Counted from the first letter of the stretch, positions 40,505-48,882 are shown. The stretch is DNA of 64,000 nt from Bog-159 sp963785255 (GCA_963785255.1 CAWAUR010000011.1:124001-188000); one strand, 5' to 3'. Program-made: numbers and translations. The notes: generated by a model from the sequence alone, not told the origin.

Positions 40505-40872
40505 CGCCCGTGCACGACCCCCAAGTTGTGCGATGCCTGAACAAACACGCGGCCCTGCTGTGCCCATGCGCTGGACGGCGCGGTGCGCACCAACCGTGCG
40601 CCGCGGATGCGCGCGCGCTTGCCTAAGAAAGCGGCTACGGCGGCGGTTAGCACCATGATTGTTTCTTGACTGACTTCTTCCGCTTTTTCCGGTTCCGGCG
40701 GTTTGGGCACGGGCGCCACTACTGCCGGGGCAGGGGCCACCGCGGTCTTTAAGTTCCGGCTCTCGATCAGCGATTCAAGGCGCTGGACCTCGCTGCGCAG
40801 CATGCGCCGCGACATCGCCGCGCCCGCGATCCAGCCCGCAAAGACTCCCAACGGTAAAAGTAAGTAGCCCAT
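40501..40872 (-). CDS. Small membrane protein, OadG-like (decarboxylase gamma-type)
   Basis: A 123-residue protein with an N-terminal membrane span (LLPLGVFAGWIAGAA), a charged helix (RSEVQRLESLIESR), a Pro/Ala/Glu linker, and a C-terminal block with TIMVLTAAVAAFLGKRARIR and WAQQGRVFVQASHNLG. The C-terminal block is common next to biotin-dependent (de)carboxylases. OadG normally anchors a sodium-pumping decarboxylase, but no OadB-like gene is here. Its stop codon overlaps the biotin-carrier start, so it is part of the operon. Assignment is by pattern and context. Confidence 0.65.
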   Translation of the reverse strand: MGYLLLPLGVFAGWIAGAAMSRRMLRSEVQRLESLIESRNLKTAVAPAPAVVAPVPKPPEPEKAEEVSQETIMVLTAAVAAFLGKRARIRGARLVRTAPSSAWAQQGRVFVQASHNLGVVHGR

Positions 40873-40925
40873 ATCGATCTAATCCACCAGCCACTAACCA
40901 CCAGCCACCGTCCCACGTCCGCGCG

Positions 40926-40949
40926 GGACAGGCCAGGAGGCCTGTCCTA
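40926..40949. repeat. Family D hairpin repeat at the 12S stop codon
   Basis: On the minus strand the 12S gene ends CTG TAG, and TAG opens the hairpin GGACAGGCC-TCCT-GGCCTGTCC (stem 9 bp). As in other copies, the stop codon is part of the repeat. Confidence 0.65.
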
Positions 40950-42524
40950 CAGTGGGATCAGGCCGTGTTTTTTGGCGGGACGCAGCTCGCGCTTGGTCTG
41001 CAGCGCGTCCAGCGCCATCGCCAGATAGCGCCGCGTTTGCGCCGGCTCAATGATATCGTCCACCAGCCGCGCTCCACCCGCGACATATGGATTCGAAAAC
41101 GTACTGCGGTACAGATCGATCAGTTCCTTGCGGCGCGCCTTTTTGGCGTCCTTATCCCCCGCTTCCTCGATCTCTTTCCGGAAAACTACTTCCACCGCGC
41201 CTTCCGCGCCCATCACGGCGATCTCCGCCGTAGGCCACGCCACCACCCGGTCGGCGCCCAGATCCTTGCCGCACATCGCCAGATACGCGCCGCCGTAAGC
41301 CTTGCGCACGATCACCGTCAGCTTGGGAACCGTGGCGGCCGAGTAAGCGAACAGCAGCTTCGCGCCATGCCGGATGATGCCGCCGTATTCCTGCTGCACG
41401 CCCGGCATGAAGCCCGGCACATCCACCAGCGTCAGCAGCGCAATATTGAACGCATTGCAAAAACGGATGAAGCGCGCGGCCTTATCGGACGCGTTGATAT
41501 CCAGCGCGCCGGCCATCACCGCAGGCTGATTCGCGATGATGCCCACCGTGCGCCCCGCGATGCGGCCGAAGCCCACCAGGATATTCTGCGCAAAGCTCAA
41601 CTGCACTTCCAGAAAATCGCCGCGATCCACCAGCGCCGCGATTACCGCGCGCATATCGTACGCGACCTTGCCATCGTCGGGGACCAGGTTGTTGACCGCC
41701 GGATCAGGCTCCAGCGAGGCATCGCTCGGGCCGCGCGGCGGCTCTTCCAGGTTGTTCGAAGGCAGAAAACTGAGCAGCCGCCGGCAGATATACGCCGCTT
41801 CTGCATCGTTCTCCGCGATGAAATGCACCACACCCGAGTAAGTCATCTGCGCCGCCGGACCGCCTAACTCTTCGGATGTCACTACTTCGCCGGTAACTTG
41901 CTTGATCACCGAAGGTCCGGTGATGAACATCTGCGCGCCCTTGGTCTGGATAATGAAATCCGTGAGCGCCGGGCTATAAGCCGCGCCGCCCGCGCATGGG
42001 CCGCAAATCAACGACACCTGCGGCACCACACCGGAGAGCATCACGTTCATGTAGAACACCCGCCCGTAACCGGCCAGGCTGTTGATGCCTTCCTGCACGC
42101 GCGCGCCGCCGGAATCGTTGATGAACACGAAGGGCGATCCCGTTTTCAGCGAAGAGCGCATCATCTCCGCGACCTTCTCGCTATGCACTTCGCCCGCCGC
42201 GCCTCCGCCCACGGTGAAATCCTGGCTCGCCAGATGAATCAACCGTCCATCCACGGTGGCCGCGCCGGTCACGACGCCATCGGCCGGCAATTCCTTGTCC
42301 GCCATTCCAAATAGAGTGGCGTGATGCTTGGCAAACAGGCCGATCTCCTGGAAACTGGCGGGATCGATCAGGCGGTCGATGCGCTCGCGGGCGGTCAGTT
42401 TCCCCGATTGGTGCTGCTTCGCAATGCGGTCTTTGCCGCCGCCCTCCATTAGAGCGGCGCGCTTCTCCTCTAACTCATGGATCTTTGTTTCGATTCCCAT
42501 CTTGGTTTCTTCCGCCACTGGCAT
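40947..42524 (-). CDS. Methylmalonyl-CoA carboxyltransferase 12S subunit / acyl-CoA carboxylase beta subunit
   Basis: A 525-residue carboxyltransferase with both crotonase-like halves. The N-terminal half has SGKLTARERIDRLIDPASF, the acyl-CoA oxyanion region DFTVGGGAAGEVHSEK and FINDSGGARVQEGINSLAGY. The C-terminal half has VGFGRIAGRTVGIIANQP, DVPGFMPGVQQEYGGIIRHG and VIVRKAYGGAYLAM. GGAGG lies 6 bases before ATG 42524. It moves a carboxyl group between methylmalonyl-CoA/propionyl-CoA and biotin. The neighbours make a transcarboxylase 12S role more likely than propionyl-CoA carboxylase, since no biotin carboxylase gene is nearby. Confidence 0.92.
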   Translation of the reverse strand: MPVAEETKMGIETKIHELEEKRAALMEGGGKDRIAKQHQSGKLTARERIDRLIDPASFQEIGLFAKHHATLFGMADKELPADGVVTGAATVDGRLIHLASQDFTVGGGAAGEVHSEKVAEMMRSSLKTGSPFVFINDSGGARVQEGINSLAGYGRVFYMNVMLSGVVPQVSLICGPCAGGAAYSPALTDFIIQTKGAQMFITGPSVIKQVTGEVVTSEELGGPAAQMTYSGVVHFIAENDAEAAYICRRLLSFLPSNNLEEPPRGPSDASLEPDPAVNNLVPDDGKVAYDMRAVIAALVDRGDFLEVQLSFAQNILVGFGRIAGRTVGIIANQPAVMAGALDINASDKAARFIRFCNAFNIALLTLVDVPGFMPGVQQEYGGIIRHGAKLLFAYSAATVPKLTVIVRKAYGGAYLAMCGKDLGADRVVAWPTAEIAVMGAEGAVEVVFRKEIEEAGDKDAKKARRKELIDLYRSTFSNPYVAGGARLVDDIIEPAQTRRYLAMALDALQTKRELRPAKKHGLIPL

Positions 42525-42542
42525 TCGAGCCTCCTCAAGTTA

Positions 42543-44051
42543 CTAAGCTGGAGCGACCGTCACATTGTGCGACTTACCATTCATGGTCACCACATAGGAC
42601 ACAGGCTCCGTCAACTGCGCTGGCGAAGGCGCGGCCGCGGGCTTTGCGGCAGCCTTGGCCGGCGCCTTGGCGGGCTCCTTACTCAGATTCTTCGGTCCCT
42701 GGCTGCGCGTCGTGAAGAACTTAGGCGCGACTTGCGGAAACATGGCATAAGTCAGCACGTCTTCGTCGCTGCCGTTGCATCCGCTTAACGCCAAGGCATC
42801 CGCCCGTAACTGTTCCCACTCCGGCCTGAGTAAATCCGCCGGACGCCCGGAAATCGGCTCCTTATTGGAGTGTTGAATGGCCTTCTTAACCACCTCCGGA
42901 TTCTTCTCGCCCAAGGTGCTTCCGTAGTAACCCAACATCAAATCGGCGAATTCTCCGGTCAAAACCTTGTAACGTCCCATTATCACGTTGAATACCGCCT
43001 GCGTGCCCACAATCTGGCTCGAAGGCGTCACTAGCGGTGGATAACCGGCGTCGCGCCTCACGTTGGGCACCTCTTCCAACACTTCGCGCAGCCGATCGCC
43101 CGCGCCCTGCTGTTTAAGCTGGCTCTCCATATTGGAAATCATGCCGCCTGGAATCTGGCTGCGGAAAATGTCCGTATCCACGCCGCTGAACCCGGTTAGA
43201 AATTCGGCATAGCGCGGCCGGACTTTATTAAAGTAGTCGCGCACTTTACGCACGCGCTCCAAATCCACCACCGTGCGATACCCGGTGCCCTCCAGCATCT
43301 CGATCAACGCTTCGGTCGGATTGTGACCCGGCCCCAGGCTCAAACTGCTGATGCTGGTATCCACCATATCGCAGCCCGCTTCAATCGCTTTCATCAGGCT
43401 CACCAGAGTTACCCCGGTAGTAGCATGCGTATGCACTTGCACCAGCGTCTCGTCGCCGCAAGCCGACTTGATCCCTTCCACTAACTCATAAGCCGGCGCC
43501 GGTTTCAACAACCCGGCCATATCTTTAATACATATGGAATCGCAGCCCATGTCCATTAACTGCTCCGCCATCGTGACGAAAGCCGGAATGGTGTGCTCCG
43601 GGCTGATGGTGTAACAAATCGTACCTTGCGCATGTTTGCCGGTGGCGCGCACCGCCTTGAGCGACGTCCGCAAGTTACGAATGTCGTTTAATGCGTCGAA
43701 TACGCGGAAGACATCGATCCCATTTTCGGCGGCTTTTTCCACAAACCGCCGGACCACTTCATCCTGATAGTGCCGGTAGCCCAGCAGGTTCTGCCCGCGC
43801 AACAGCATCTGCAACCGCGAGTTGGGCATCAGCTTGCGAAACGTGCGCAAGCGCTCCCAGGGATCTTCGTTCAGGAAGCGAATGCAGGCGTCGAACGTGG
43901 CCCCGCCCCAGCATTCGATCGACCAGAATCCCGCTTTATCCAGATCTTCACAGGCCGGCACAAGATCCTCCAGCGCCATGCGCGTCGCCATCAGACTCTG
44001 ATGGGCGTCCCTCAGTATAAGTTCGGTGACTTGTATAGTTCTTTCCTGCAT
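42543..44051 (-). CDS. Transcarboxylase 5S subunit / oxaloacetate decarboxylase alpha-type carboxyltransferase
   Basis: A 502-residue pyruvate/oxaloacetate carboxyltransferase. It shows LILRDAHQSLMATRM (metal-binding Asp/His region), IECWGGATFDACIRFL, FRVFDALND, the carbamylated-Lys region SICIKDMAGLLKP and HTHATTG (metal His pair). After residue 440 a Lys/Ala/Pro linker leads to SYVVTMNGKSHNVTVAPA and a stop: this is the start of a fused biotin domain, the rest of which is missing. GGAG lies 8 bases before ATG 44051. With the 12S and biotin subunits downstream, it should transfer carboxyl from methylmalonyl-CoA to pyruvate (oxaloacetate) or the reverse. First gene of the operon. Confidence 0.92.
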   Translation of the reverse strand: MQERTIQVTELILRDAHQSLMATRMALEDLVPACEDLDKAGFWSIECWGGATFDACIRFLNEDPWERLRTFRKLMPNSRLQMLLRGQNLLGYRHYQDEVVRRFVEKAAENGIDVFRVFDALNDIRNLRTSLKAVRATGKHAQGTICYTISPEHTIPAFVTMAEQLMDMGCDSICIKDMAGLLKPAPAYELVEGIKSACGDETLVQVHTHATTGVTLVSLMKAIEAGCDMVDTSISSLSLGPGHNPTEALIEMLEGTGYRTVVDLERVRKVRDYFNKVRPRYAEFLTGFSGVDTDIFRSQIPGGMISNMESQLKQQGAGDRLREVLEEVPNVRRDAGYPPLVTPSSQIVGTQAVFNVIMGRYKVLTGEFADLMLGYYGSTLGEKNPEVVKKAIQHSNKEPISGRPADLLRPEWEQLRADALALSGCNGSDEDVLTYAMFPQVAPKFFTTRSQGPKNLSKEPAKAPAKAAAKPAAAPSPAQLTEPVSYVVTMNGKSHNVTVAPA

Positions 44052-44252
44052 GAATTTTTCTCCAGGAGTTTTGCTCTGGGCTATAAGACTATTCTATCTG
44101 ATTTCATGCGGAGCAAAGCGCGTTCGGGAGTGGTTTTGTGGTTTAAGTGAACAACATTTGTTTATGGTGTATCTCAATAATCCACAAGTTGAAGAAAATC
44201 GCTACGGCGAACGGGCCTGAAAATCGCACCGCAATGCGAGTACTATGAGCGC

Positions 44253-45413
44253 ATGCGATCCCTCCGTCACGCATCCGTTATGCTATTGGCCCTGTCCGCC
44301 ATGCTCCGCTCCGCGCCGCCCGCCGACGCCGCCCGGTCCGCGCGCGAGTACCTGGTCTACTTCGGCACCTACACCGATAAAGGCAGCAAGGGAATCTACG
44401 TCTGCCGCTTCCGTCCGGCCACCGGCAAGTTGACGCCGGTTCAACTGGCGGCGGAGACCGTCAATCCTTCCTTCCTGGCGGCCGATCCCGCGCGGCGCTA
44501 TCTGTTCGCCGTAAACGAAATCGGGGACTATCAGAAAGCCAAGAGCGGATCGGTTTCGTCGTTCTCGATCGACAGCCAGACGGGAAAGCTTACCGCGTTG
44601 AACACGGTGGCCACCCGCGGCGCCGACCCTTGCCATCTTGCCGTGGATGCCAGCGGCGGGCATGTGTTGGTCGCCAACTATACCGGCGGCAGCGTGGCGG
44701 TGCTGCCCATCCAAACCGGAGGCATGCTGGGCGAGGCTTCGGACTTCATCCAGCATCTGGGATCCAGCGTCAATCCCGACCGGCAAAAGGAACCGCACGC
44801 GCACGATGTGGTGCTCACGCCTGATAACCGGTTTGCCATCGTGGCCGACTTAGGGCTCGATAAGCTGCTGGTCTATCGCTATGATGCGCAGAATGGGAAG
44901 CTCACCTCTAACGATCCGCCTTACGGCGAGGTGAAGCCCGGCACCGGCCCGCGGCATTTCGCCTTTCATCCGAACGGAAAGTGGGCGTATGTGATCGGCG
45001 AGATGGGCAATACCATCACGGTGTTCGACTGGGATGGCCGCAAAGGATCGCTCCGCGAAAAGCAAACGATAGCCACGCTGCCCGCGGATTTCAAAGGCGA
45101 GAACTCCACTGCCGAACTGGTGATCGATCCCTCCGGCCATTACCTCTATGGCTCCAATCGCGGCCACGATAGCATCGCGGTCTACGCGGTGGATTCCGCC
45201 ACAGGCATGTTGACGTTGATTGAGGATGTACCCACGTTGGGCAAGGAGCCGCGCAATTTTGCGCTGGATCCTACGGGGGCGTATCTGTTCGCCGCCAACC
45301 AGAATTCGAATACAGTGGTCGTGTTTCGCGTGAATCCGAGCACTGGCCGCTTAAAGCCGACTGGCGATGTCATCGAAGTGCTCTCGCCCGTCTGTGTAAC
45401 TTTCGTCAAGTAG
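44253..45413 (+). CDS. 6-phosphogluconolactonase (beta-propeller, YbhE/Pgl type), exported
   Basis: A 386-residue seven-bladed propeller of the lactonase family: YLVYFGTYTDKGSKGIYVCR, PSFLAADPARRYLFAVNE, ADPCHLAVDASGGHVLVANY, KEPHAHDVVLTPDNRFAIVA, GPRHFAFHPNGKWAYVIGE and EPRNFALDPTGAYLFAANQN. Cytoplasmic relatives hydrolyse 6-phosphogluconolactone; this one has a signal peptide (LLALSAMLRSAPPADA), so a periplasmic lactonase or binding role is possible. Its TAG stop codon lies in a 56-bp palindrome shared with the convergent VOC gene. It is divergent from the transcarboxylase operon. Confidence 0.85.
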   Translation: MRSLRHASVMLLALSAMLRSAPPADAARSAREYLVYFGTYTDKGSKGIYVCRFRPATGKLTPVQLAAETVNPSFLAADPARRYLFAVNEIGDYQKAKSGSVSSFSIDSQTGKLTALNTVATRGADPCHLAVDASGGHVLVANYTGGSVAVLPIQTGGMLGEASDFIQHLGSSVNPDRQKEPHAHDVVLTPDNRFAIVADLGLDKLLVYRYDAQNGKLTSNDPPYGEVKPGTGPRHFAFHPNGKWAYVIGEMGNTITVFDWDGRKGSLREKQTIATLPADFKGENSTAELVIDPSGHYLYGSNRGHDSIAVYAVDSATGMLTLIEDVPTLGKEPRNFALDPTGAYLFAANQNSNTVVVFRVNPSTGRLKPTGDVIEVLSPVCVTFVK

Positions 45414-45462
45414 GACAGGCCTCCCGGCCTGTCCGGACAGGCCGGGAGGCCTGTCCTACTTG
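45407..45462. repeat. 56-bp perfect palindrome (two inverted family D repeats)
   Basis: The left arm is 45407-45434 and the right arm is 45435-45460 plus two bases, giving 28 bp on each side with no mismatch. Each arm contains CAAGTAGGACAGGCC...GGCCTGTCC, and each carries the stop codon of one of the two convergent genes. It is likely to form a cruciform or a bidirectional terminator. Confidence 0.85.
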
Positions 45463-45860
45463 TGCTGCGCAACGCTCAACACATTGCCATCCGGATCCTT
45501 AAACCACGCCACCTGCGCCCCCGCATGCACGGCAGCCACATCCGGTCCGCTGGGCGACGTCCAAATCCCCAACTCGTTCTGATCCTTCATCCACGCATAC
45601 CGCTGAAACTCTACGCCCGCTGCCTTTATCGCCGTCACCGTAGCCACGATGTCTTCGACTTCCCACCCCAGCACCGTGAACTGGGGCGGTGTCCAGTCCT
45701 TCACGGGCGTGAGGCGCAGCGTAGTTCCGTTGGCGTCGAAAATCATGGCGAACTGATCTTCGCCCAACAGACGCAACCCCAACTTATCCCGATAAAACGC
45801 CCGCGCGGCATCCCGATCGCGAATCGCCACGAAAGCTACAATCTTCTCTTTATCCAGCAT
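45456..45860 (-). CDS. VOC family protein
   Basis: A 134-residue glyoxalase-fold protein: IVAFVAIRDRDAARAFYRDKL, FAMIFDANGTTLRLTPV, VLGWEVEDIVATVTAIKAAG and VAWFKDPDGNVLSVAQHK. It lacks a partner gene that would suggest a substrate. Small single VOC domains act as dimers in isomerase, lyase, dioxygenase or antibiotic-binding roles. Its last codon and stop (AAG TAG) are inside the palindromic repeat. The upstream gene (45876-46391) is on the same strand with a 15-base gap. Confidence 0.85.
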   Translation of the reverse strand: MLDKEKIVAFVAIRDRDAARAFYRDKLGLRLLGEDQFAMIFDANGTTLRLTPVKDWTPPQFTVLGWEVEDIVATVTAIKAAGVEFQRYAWMKDQNELGIWTSPSGPDVAAVHAGAQVAWFKDPDGNVLSVAQHK

Positions 45861-45875
45861 CTTTTCCCCCGTAGT

Positions 45876-46391
45876 TTATTTTGCCCGATCCGTCCGGCTG
45901 TAAATCGCTTCGTACGCAGTGGTCCAAGTCTTGCCCGAATCCGCGGACTTCCGCCACCACACTTTAACTCGATCGCCGCCCAGATTCATAATCTCCATGC
46001 GGTTCATCACGTCTGCGCCGGCATCGTTTTTGCTCACGCCCGAATACTCCAACCCGTGCTCGCCGGCCGTGCCTTCGAATGTATGCACGTGTCCATGATT
46101 ATCGAGGTTGAGCTGATGCCAGTGCCGGTCCTCGCCGCTATACGCGTGCACGTTGCGGCCGTGGAATCCGCCGGCCCCCCACGTCTCAGTCACTTCGCAT
46201 CCATCCAGCCCGGCTTCGACTTTGCTCTGTCCCATGGCATGGCCGGACGCATCCGATACCTGCCAATCGCCGAGCCAGAAATTCAACGCGTGGTATGCGT
46301 CGCCGCTACAAGCCGCGGGGCCTTCCGCCGCCCATAAGACACCCGCCGCAAGCATGCCGGCCGTCCACCCAACCCAGTTCAAAGTGCGCAT
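45876..46391 (-). CDS. Secreted DUF1579-like protein
   Basis: A 171-residue protein with a signal peptide (WVGWTAGMLAAGVLWAAEG). The mature part has ALNFWLGDWQVSD, SKVEAGLDGCEVTETWGAGG, RHWHQLNLDNHGHVHTF and DRVKVWWRKSADSGKTWTTA, which fits small secreted barrel-like proteins (DUF1579-like, often annotated from the FWLGxW motif). No enzyme role is known. It overlaps nothing and precedes the VOC gene on the same strand; the divergent AraC-type gene lies upstream. Confidence 0.65.
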   Translation of the reverse strand: MRTLNWVGWTAGMLAAGVLWAAEGPAACSGDAYHALNFWLGDWQVSDASGHAMGQSKVEAGLDGCEVTETWGAGGFHGRNVHAYSGEDRHWHQLNLDNHGHVHTFEGTAGEHGLEYSGVSKNDAGADVMNRMEIMNLGGDRVKVWWRKSADSGKTWTTAYEAIYSRTDRAK

Positions 46392-46434
46392 GACCCCAGT
46401 CTCGGCGATCCCGGCTTATGTCGCAAGGGCTGCC

Positions 46435-47316
46435 ATGCGCCATAATATATCTCTTATGCGACACGGCTTCACCGACTGCTACGATCCCAAGCCGGGCGCC
46501 TCCATCGCGACCCTGGCCTACGAATACCCGCGCGATTTCCACGTGTCGGAACATGCCCATGGCTCCGACCAGGTGATCTATGCCACGCGCGGCGTGATGG
46601 AAGTTTCGGCGGGCCAGAGCCTGTGGCTGATTCCCCCGCAATTCGCCATGTGGATTCCCGCGCGCACCATGCATCGCCTTCGCATGCCCGGCGTGGTCTC
46701 CATGCGGACGCTCTATCTGCGGCCCGGCATCGCCGCCAAACTGCCTGCCACATGCACGGTGCTGCACGTGACGCCGCTGCTGCGCGAACTGATCGTGGAA
46801 GCGGTACGCATCGGCGAGCTACGCACGCGCAACCGCCTGCATCGCGTGCTCCGCGATTTGATCGTTTTTCAGATCGAGAGCGCGTCTCCTGTTCCCATCT
46901 CGCTGACGCTCCCCACCGACCCGCGCGCGCTGGCCGTGGCCCAGGCGCTGCTCGATAATCAGACTGACAATCCCTCGCTCCACTCGCTGTGTGCCGCGGC
47001 CGGCGCTAGTGTGCGCACTATCGAACGCGTGTTTCGCAAAGAGGTAGGCGCGGACTTCGCCACTTGGCGCAGGCAGGCACGTTTGATGAAAGCTGTGGAA
47101 CTACTGGCGGCCGGTCATTTGGTGAAGCAGGCGGCCTTCGCGACCGGCTACCGCCAGCCCAGCGCCTTCGTGGAGATGTTCCGGAAGACGTTCGCCGTCA
47201 CTCCCAAAGCGTGGGCCGCGGCGCTCGCGGAGAGGCGCCCATCCGCCGTCTACCGCAGCGCAGTGACAGGAATTGTAAACGCCACCGTATTCACCACTCC
47301 CAAGCGCTGGAACTGA
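46435..47316 (+). CDS. AraC family transcriptional regulator
   Basis: A 293-residue regulator. The N-terminal cupin-like domain (FHVSEHAHGSDQVIYATRGV, GQSLWLIPPQFAMWIPART) senses an unknown ligand. The C-terminal 100 residues hold the two AraC helix-turn-helix units: LHSLCAAAGASVRTIERVFR and KQAAFATGYRQPSAFVEMFR, then FAVTPKAWA. ATG 46435 has AAGG 7 bases upstream; ATG 46456 is an alternative. The last 67 bases overlap the 3' end of the convergent gene. It may regulate the divergent DUF1579-like/VOC pair, which is inference from position. Confidence 0.88.
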   Translation: MRHNISLMRHGFTDCYDPKPGASIATLAYEYPRDFHVSEHAHGSDQVIYATRGVMEVSAGQSLWLIPPQFAMWIPARTMHRLRMPGVVSMRTLYLRPGIAAKLPATCTVLHVTPLLRELIVEAVRIGELRTRNRLHRVLRDLIVFQIESASPVPISLTLPTDPRALAVAQALLDNQTDNPSLHSLCAAAGASVRTIERVFRKEVGADFATWRRQARLMKAVELLAAGHLVKQAAFATGYRQPSAFVEMFRKTFAVTPKAWAAALAERRPSAVYRSAVTGIVNATVFTTPKRWN

Positions 47317-48098
47317 ATCCACACGCGATAGGCCGCTTCCCGCGGAAAGAATATATTGAACTGCATATCCGGCCCGCCATTGGCGATGAACGGATGATCG
47401 TGAATAGTATCCACTAAGTCGTCACTCACCGCGAGTAAGTGCGCCCACGCGCCTATGTACGGTTCCAAACCATCCGCCGGCGTAAGATGTATGAACAGCA
47501 TGGTCTTCTTACCGGCAATGGGTTGCGGCGGATCGAGCTTCAATTCGGCGGTCAGATTCTCGGCATGCTTGGGCGTAAGATCCGCCGCGAGCTTCGGAAT
47601 GCCCGCTTCCAGCGGCGTCGTATAACCCGCCGTAGTGATGGTCTTCGGCGTCAGTTGCGGCGTCCCGCCGGTGGGATAAAAATCCGCCAGCAAACGATAG
47701 CTTCCGGGCTTGGGCAGTTGGGTATTCAGGCGGAAAACCGTGCCGTCGAATTCCGGGTGAACGTGCGCGAAGTACTGTAAGTCCTGGCTCACGATAAACA
47801 AGTGAAACAGCTTTTCATGCACGATTTCGAAATGTTGCACGGGCGAGCCGCTTCCAGGATCGGCAATGCGAAACTCCAGCGTGATCGGATGCGCACTCGG
47901 AATCTGTGCGGGAACGACGCGCAGATCCACCGGATATTCGACCGGATCGGGTAGATTGGCCACCAACGTCATGCCGCAGCGCGGGCACTTACCCGGCGTG
48001 GCCGACCGCACATCGCGATCCATGGGGCAGACGAACTCGATGGTTCGCTGTCCACACAACAATGCCGCCAGGAACAGACCGCAGAGCAGGCGCCGCAT
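47250..48098 (-). CDS. Secreted heavy-metal-binding-domain protein
   Basis: A 282-residue protein with a signal peptide (MRRLLCGLFLAALLCG). A short metal-binding motif follows: FVCPMDRDVRSATPGKCPRCGM, with four Cys, as in the heavy-metal-binding domains of copper efflux proteins. The remaining 220 residues form beta-sandwich-like segments (LEFRIADPGSGSPVQHFEIV, LFHLFIVSQDLQYFAHVHP). The HxH-rich strands (FAHVHPEFDG, IHDHPFIANG) could also bind metal. It is third in a minus-strand run with an SDR and an M50 protease, 3 bases after the SDR stop codon. Its stop lies 67 bp inside the convergent AraC gene. Confidence 0.7.
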   Translation of the reverse strand: MRRLLCGLFLAALLCGQRTIEFVCPMDRDVRSATPGKCPRCGMTLVANLPDPVEYPVDLRVVPAQIPSAHPITLEFRIADPGSGSPVQHFEIVHEKLFHLFIVSQDLQYFAHVHPEFDGTVFRLNTQLPKPGSYRLLADFYPTGGTPQLTPKTITTAGYTTPLEAGIPKLAADLTPKHAENLTAELKLDPPQPIAGKKTMLFIHLTPADGLEPYIGAWAHLLAVSDDLVDTIHDHPFIANGGPDMQFNIFFPREAAYRVWIQFQRLGVVNTVAFTIPVTALR

Positions 48099-48101
48099 CG
48101 T

Positions 48102-48878
48102 TCAGCCCTCCGGCTCGAACGGCCAAACCGCGGTCGTAGTGTAACCACCATCCACCGCGATAATCTGGCCTGTTATATAATCCGCGCCGCGCCCCGCCAG
48201 GAACACCGCCAGCGGCGCAATATCCTCCGGCGAGCCCAATCGCGGGTTGGCCTGCGCGCCCTTAAGCCAGGCACTCATGCGCTCTGACTCCCACATCTTC
48301 CGATTGAGATCCGTCACGATAAATCCCGGTGCGATACAGTTCACTTGAATGTTGTAACGTCCCCACTCGGCCGCCAGCGCCTTAGTAAGTTGACCCAGGG
48401 CGCCCTTAGTCATCGCATACACCGAAAGATAGGGCAGTCCCAGCAGTGACATCAAGCTGCCGATCATAATAATCTTGCCGCCCTTGCCGCGCTCGACTAT
48501 GCGCGCGCCGATCAGTTGGGTCAGTTGCACGATGCCATGGAGGTTCGTGCGCATGATGTGCTCATACTCGGCCTCGGTGTACTTCGCGAAGCTTTTGCGG
48601 ATATTGGTGCCGGCCACGTTCACCAGAATGTCGGGCGTTTCGATCCCGCCGGCCGCCATGCGAATCGATTCCGGATCGGTCATATCGAGGCGCAGCACGC
48701 TTGCCCGATAGCCTTTGGCCGCCAGCGCCTGGGCGTGTTCCGCGAGCTTGTCTTCCGATCGCGCCGCCAATATGGTGTGCGCGCCGGCTGCGGCAAGCTG
48801 TTCGGCGATGGCCAGACCGATGCCGCGGCTGGCGCCCGCCACCAGCGCCGTCTTGCCATGCAGAGAAAAGACGCTCAT
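48102..48878 (-). CDS. SDR family oxidoreductase (gluconate 5-dehydrogenase-like)
   Basis: A 258-residue classical short-chain dehydrogenase: TALVAGASRGIGLAIAEQL (NAD(P)-binding TGxxxGIG-type site), DILVNVAGTNIRK (NAG-like), IGSLMSLLGLPYLSVYAMTK (catalytic Ser, Tyr, Lys) and GAD-YITGQIIAVDGGY near the end. The spacing and motifs are closest to the gluconate/3-oxoacyl reductase group, so a sugar-acid or keto substrate is possible. It starts 4 bases after the M50 protease stop and ends 3 bases before the metal-binding protein. Confidence 0.9.
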   Translation of the reverse strand: MSVFSLHGKTALVAGASRGIGLAIAEQLAAAGAHTILAARSEDKLAEHAQALAAKGYRASVLRLDMTDPESIRMAAGGIETPDILVNVAGTNIRKSFAKYTEAEYEHIMRTNLHGIVQLTQLIGARIVERGKGGKIIMIGSLMSLLGLPYLSVYAMTKGALGQLTKALAAEWGRYNIQVNCIAPGFIVTDLNRKMWESERMSAWLKGAQANPRLGSPEDIAPLAVFLAGRGADYITGQIIAVDGGYTTTAVWPFEPEG

Positions 48879-48882
48879 AGGG

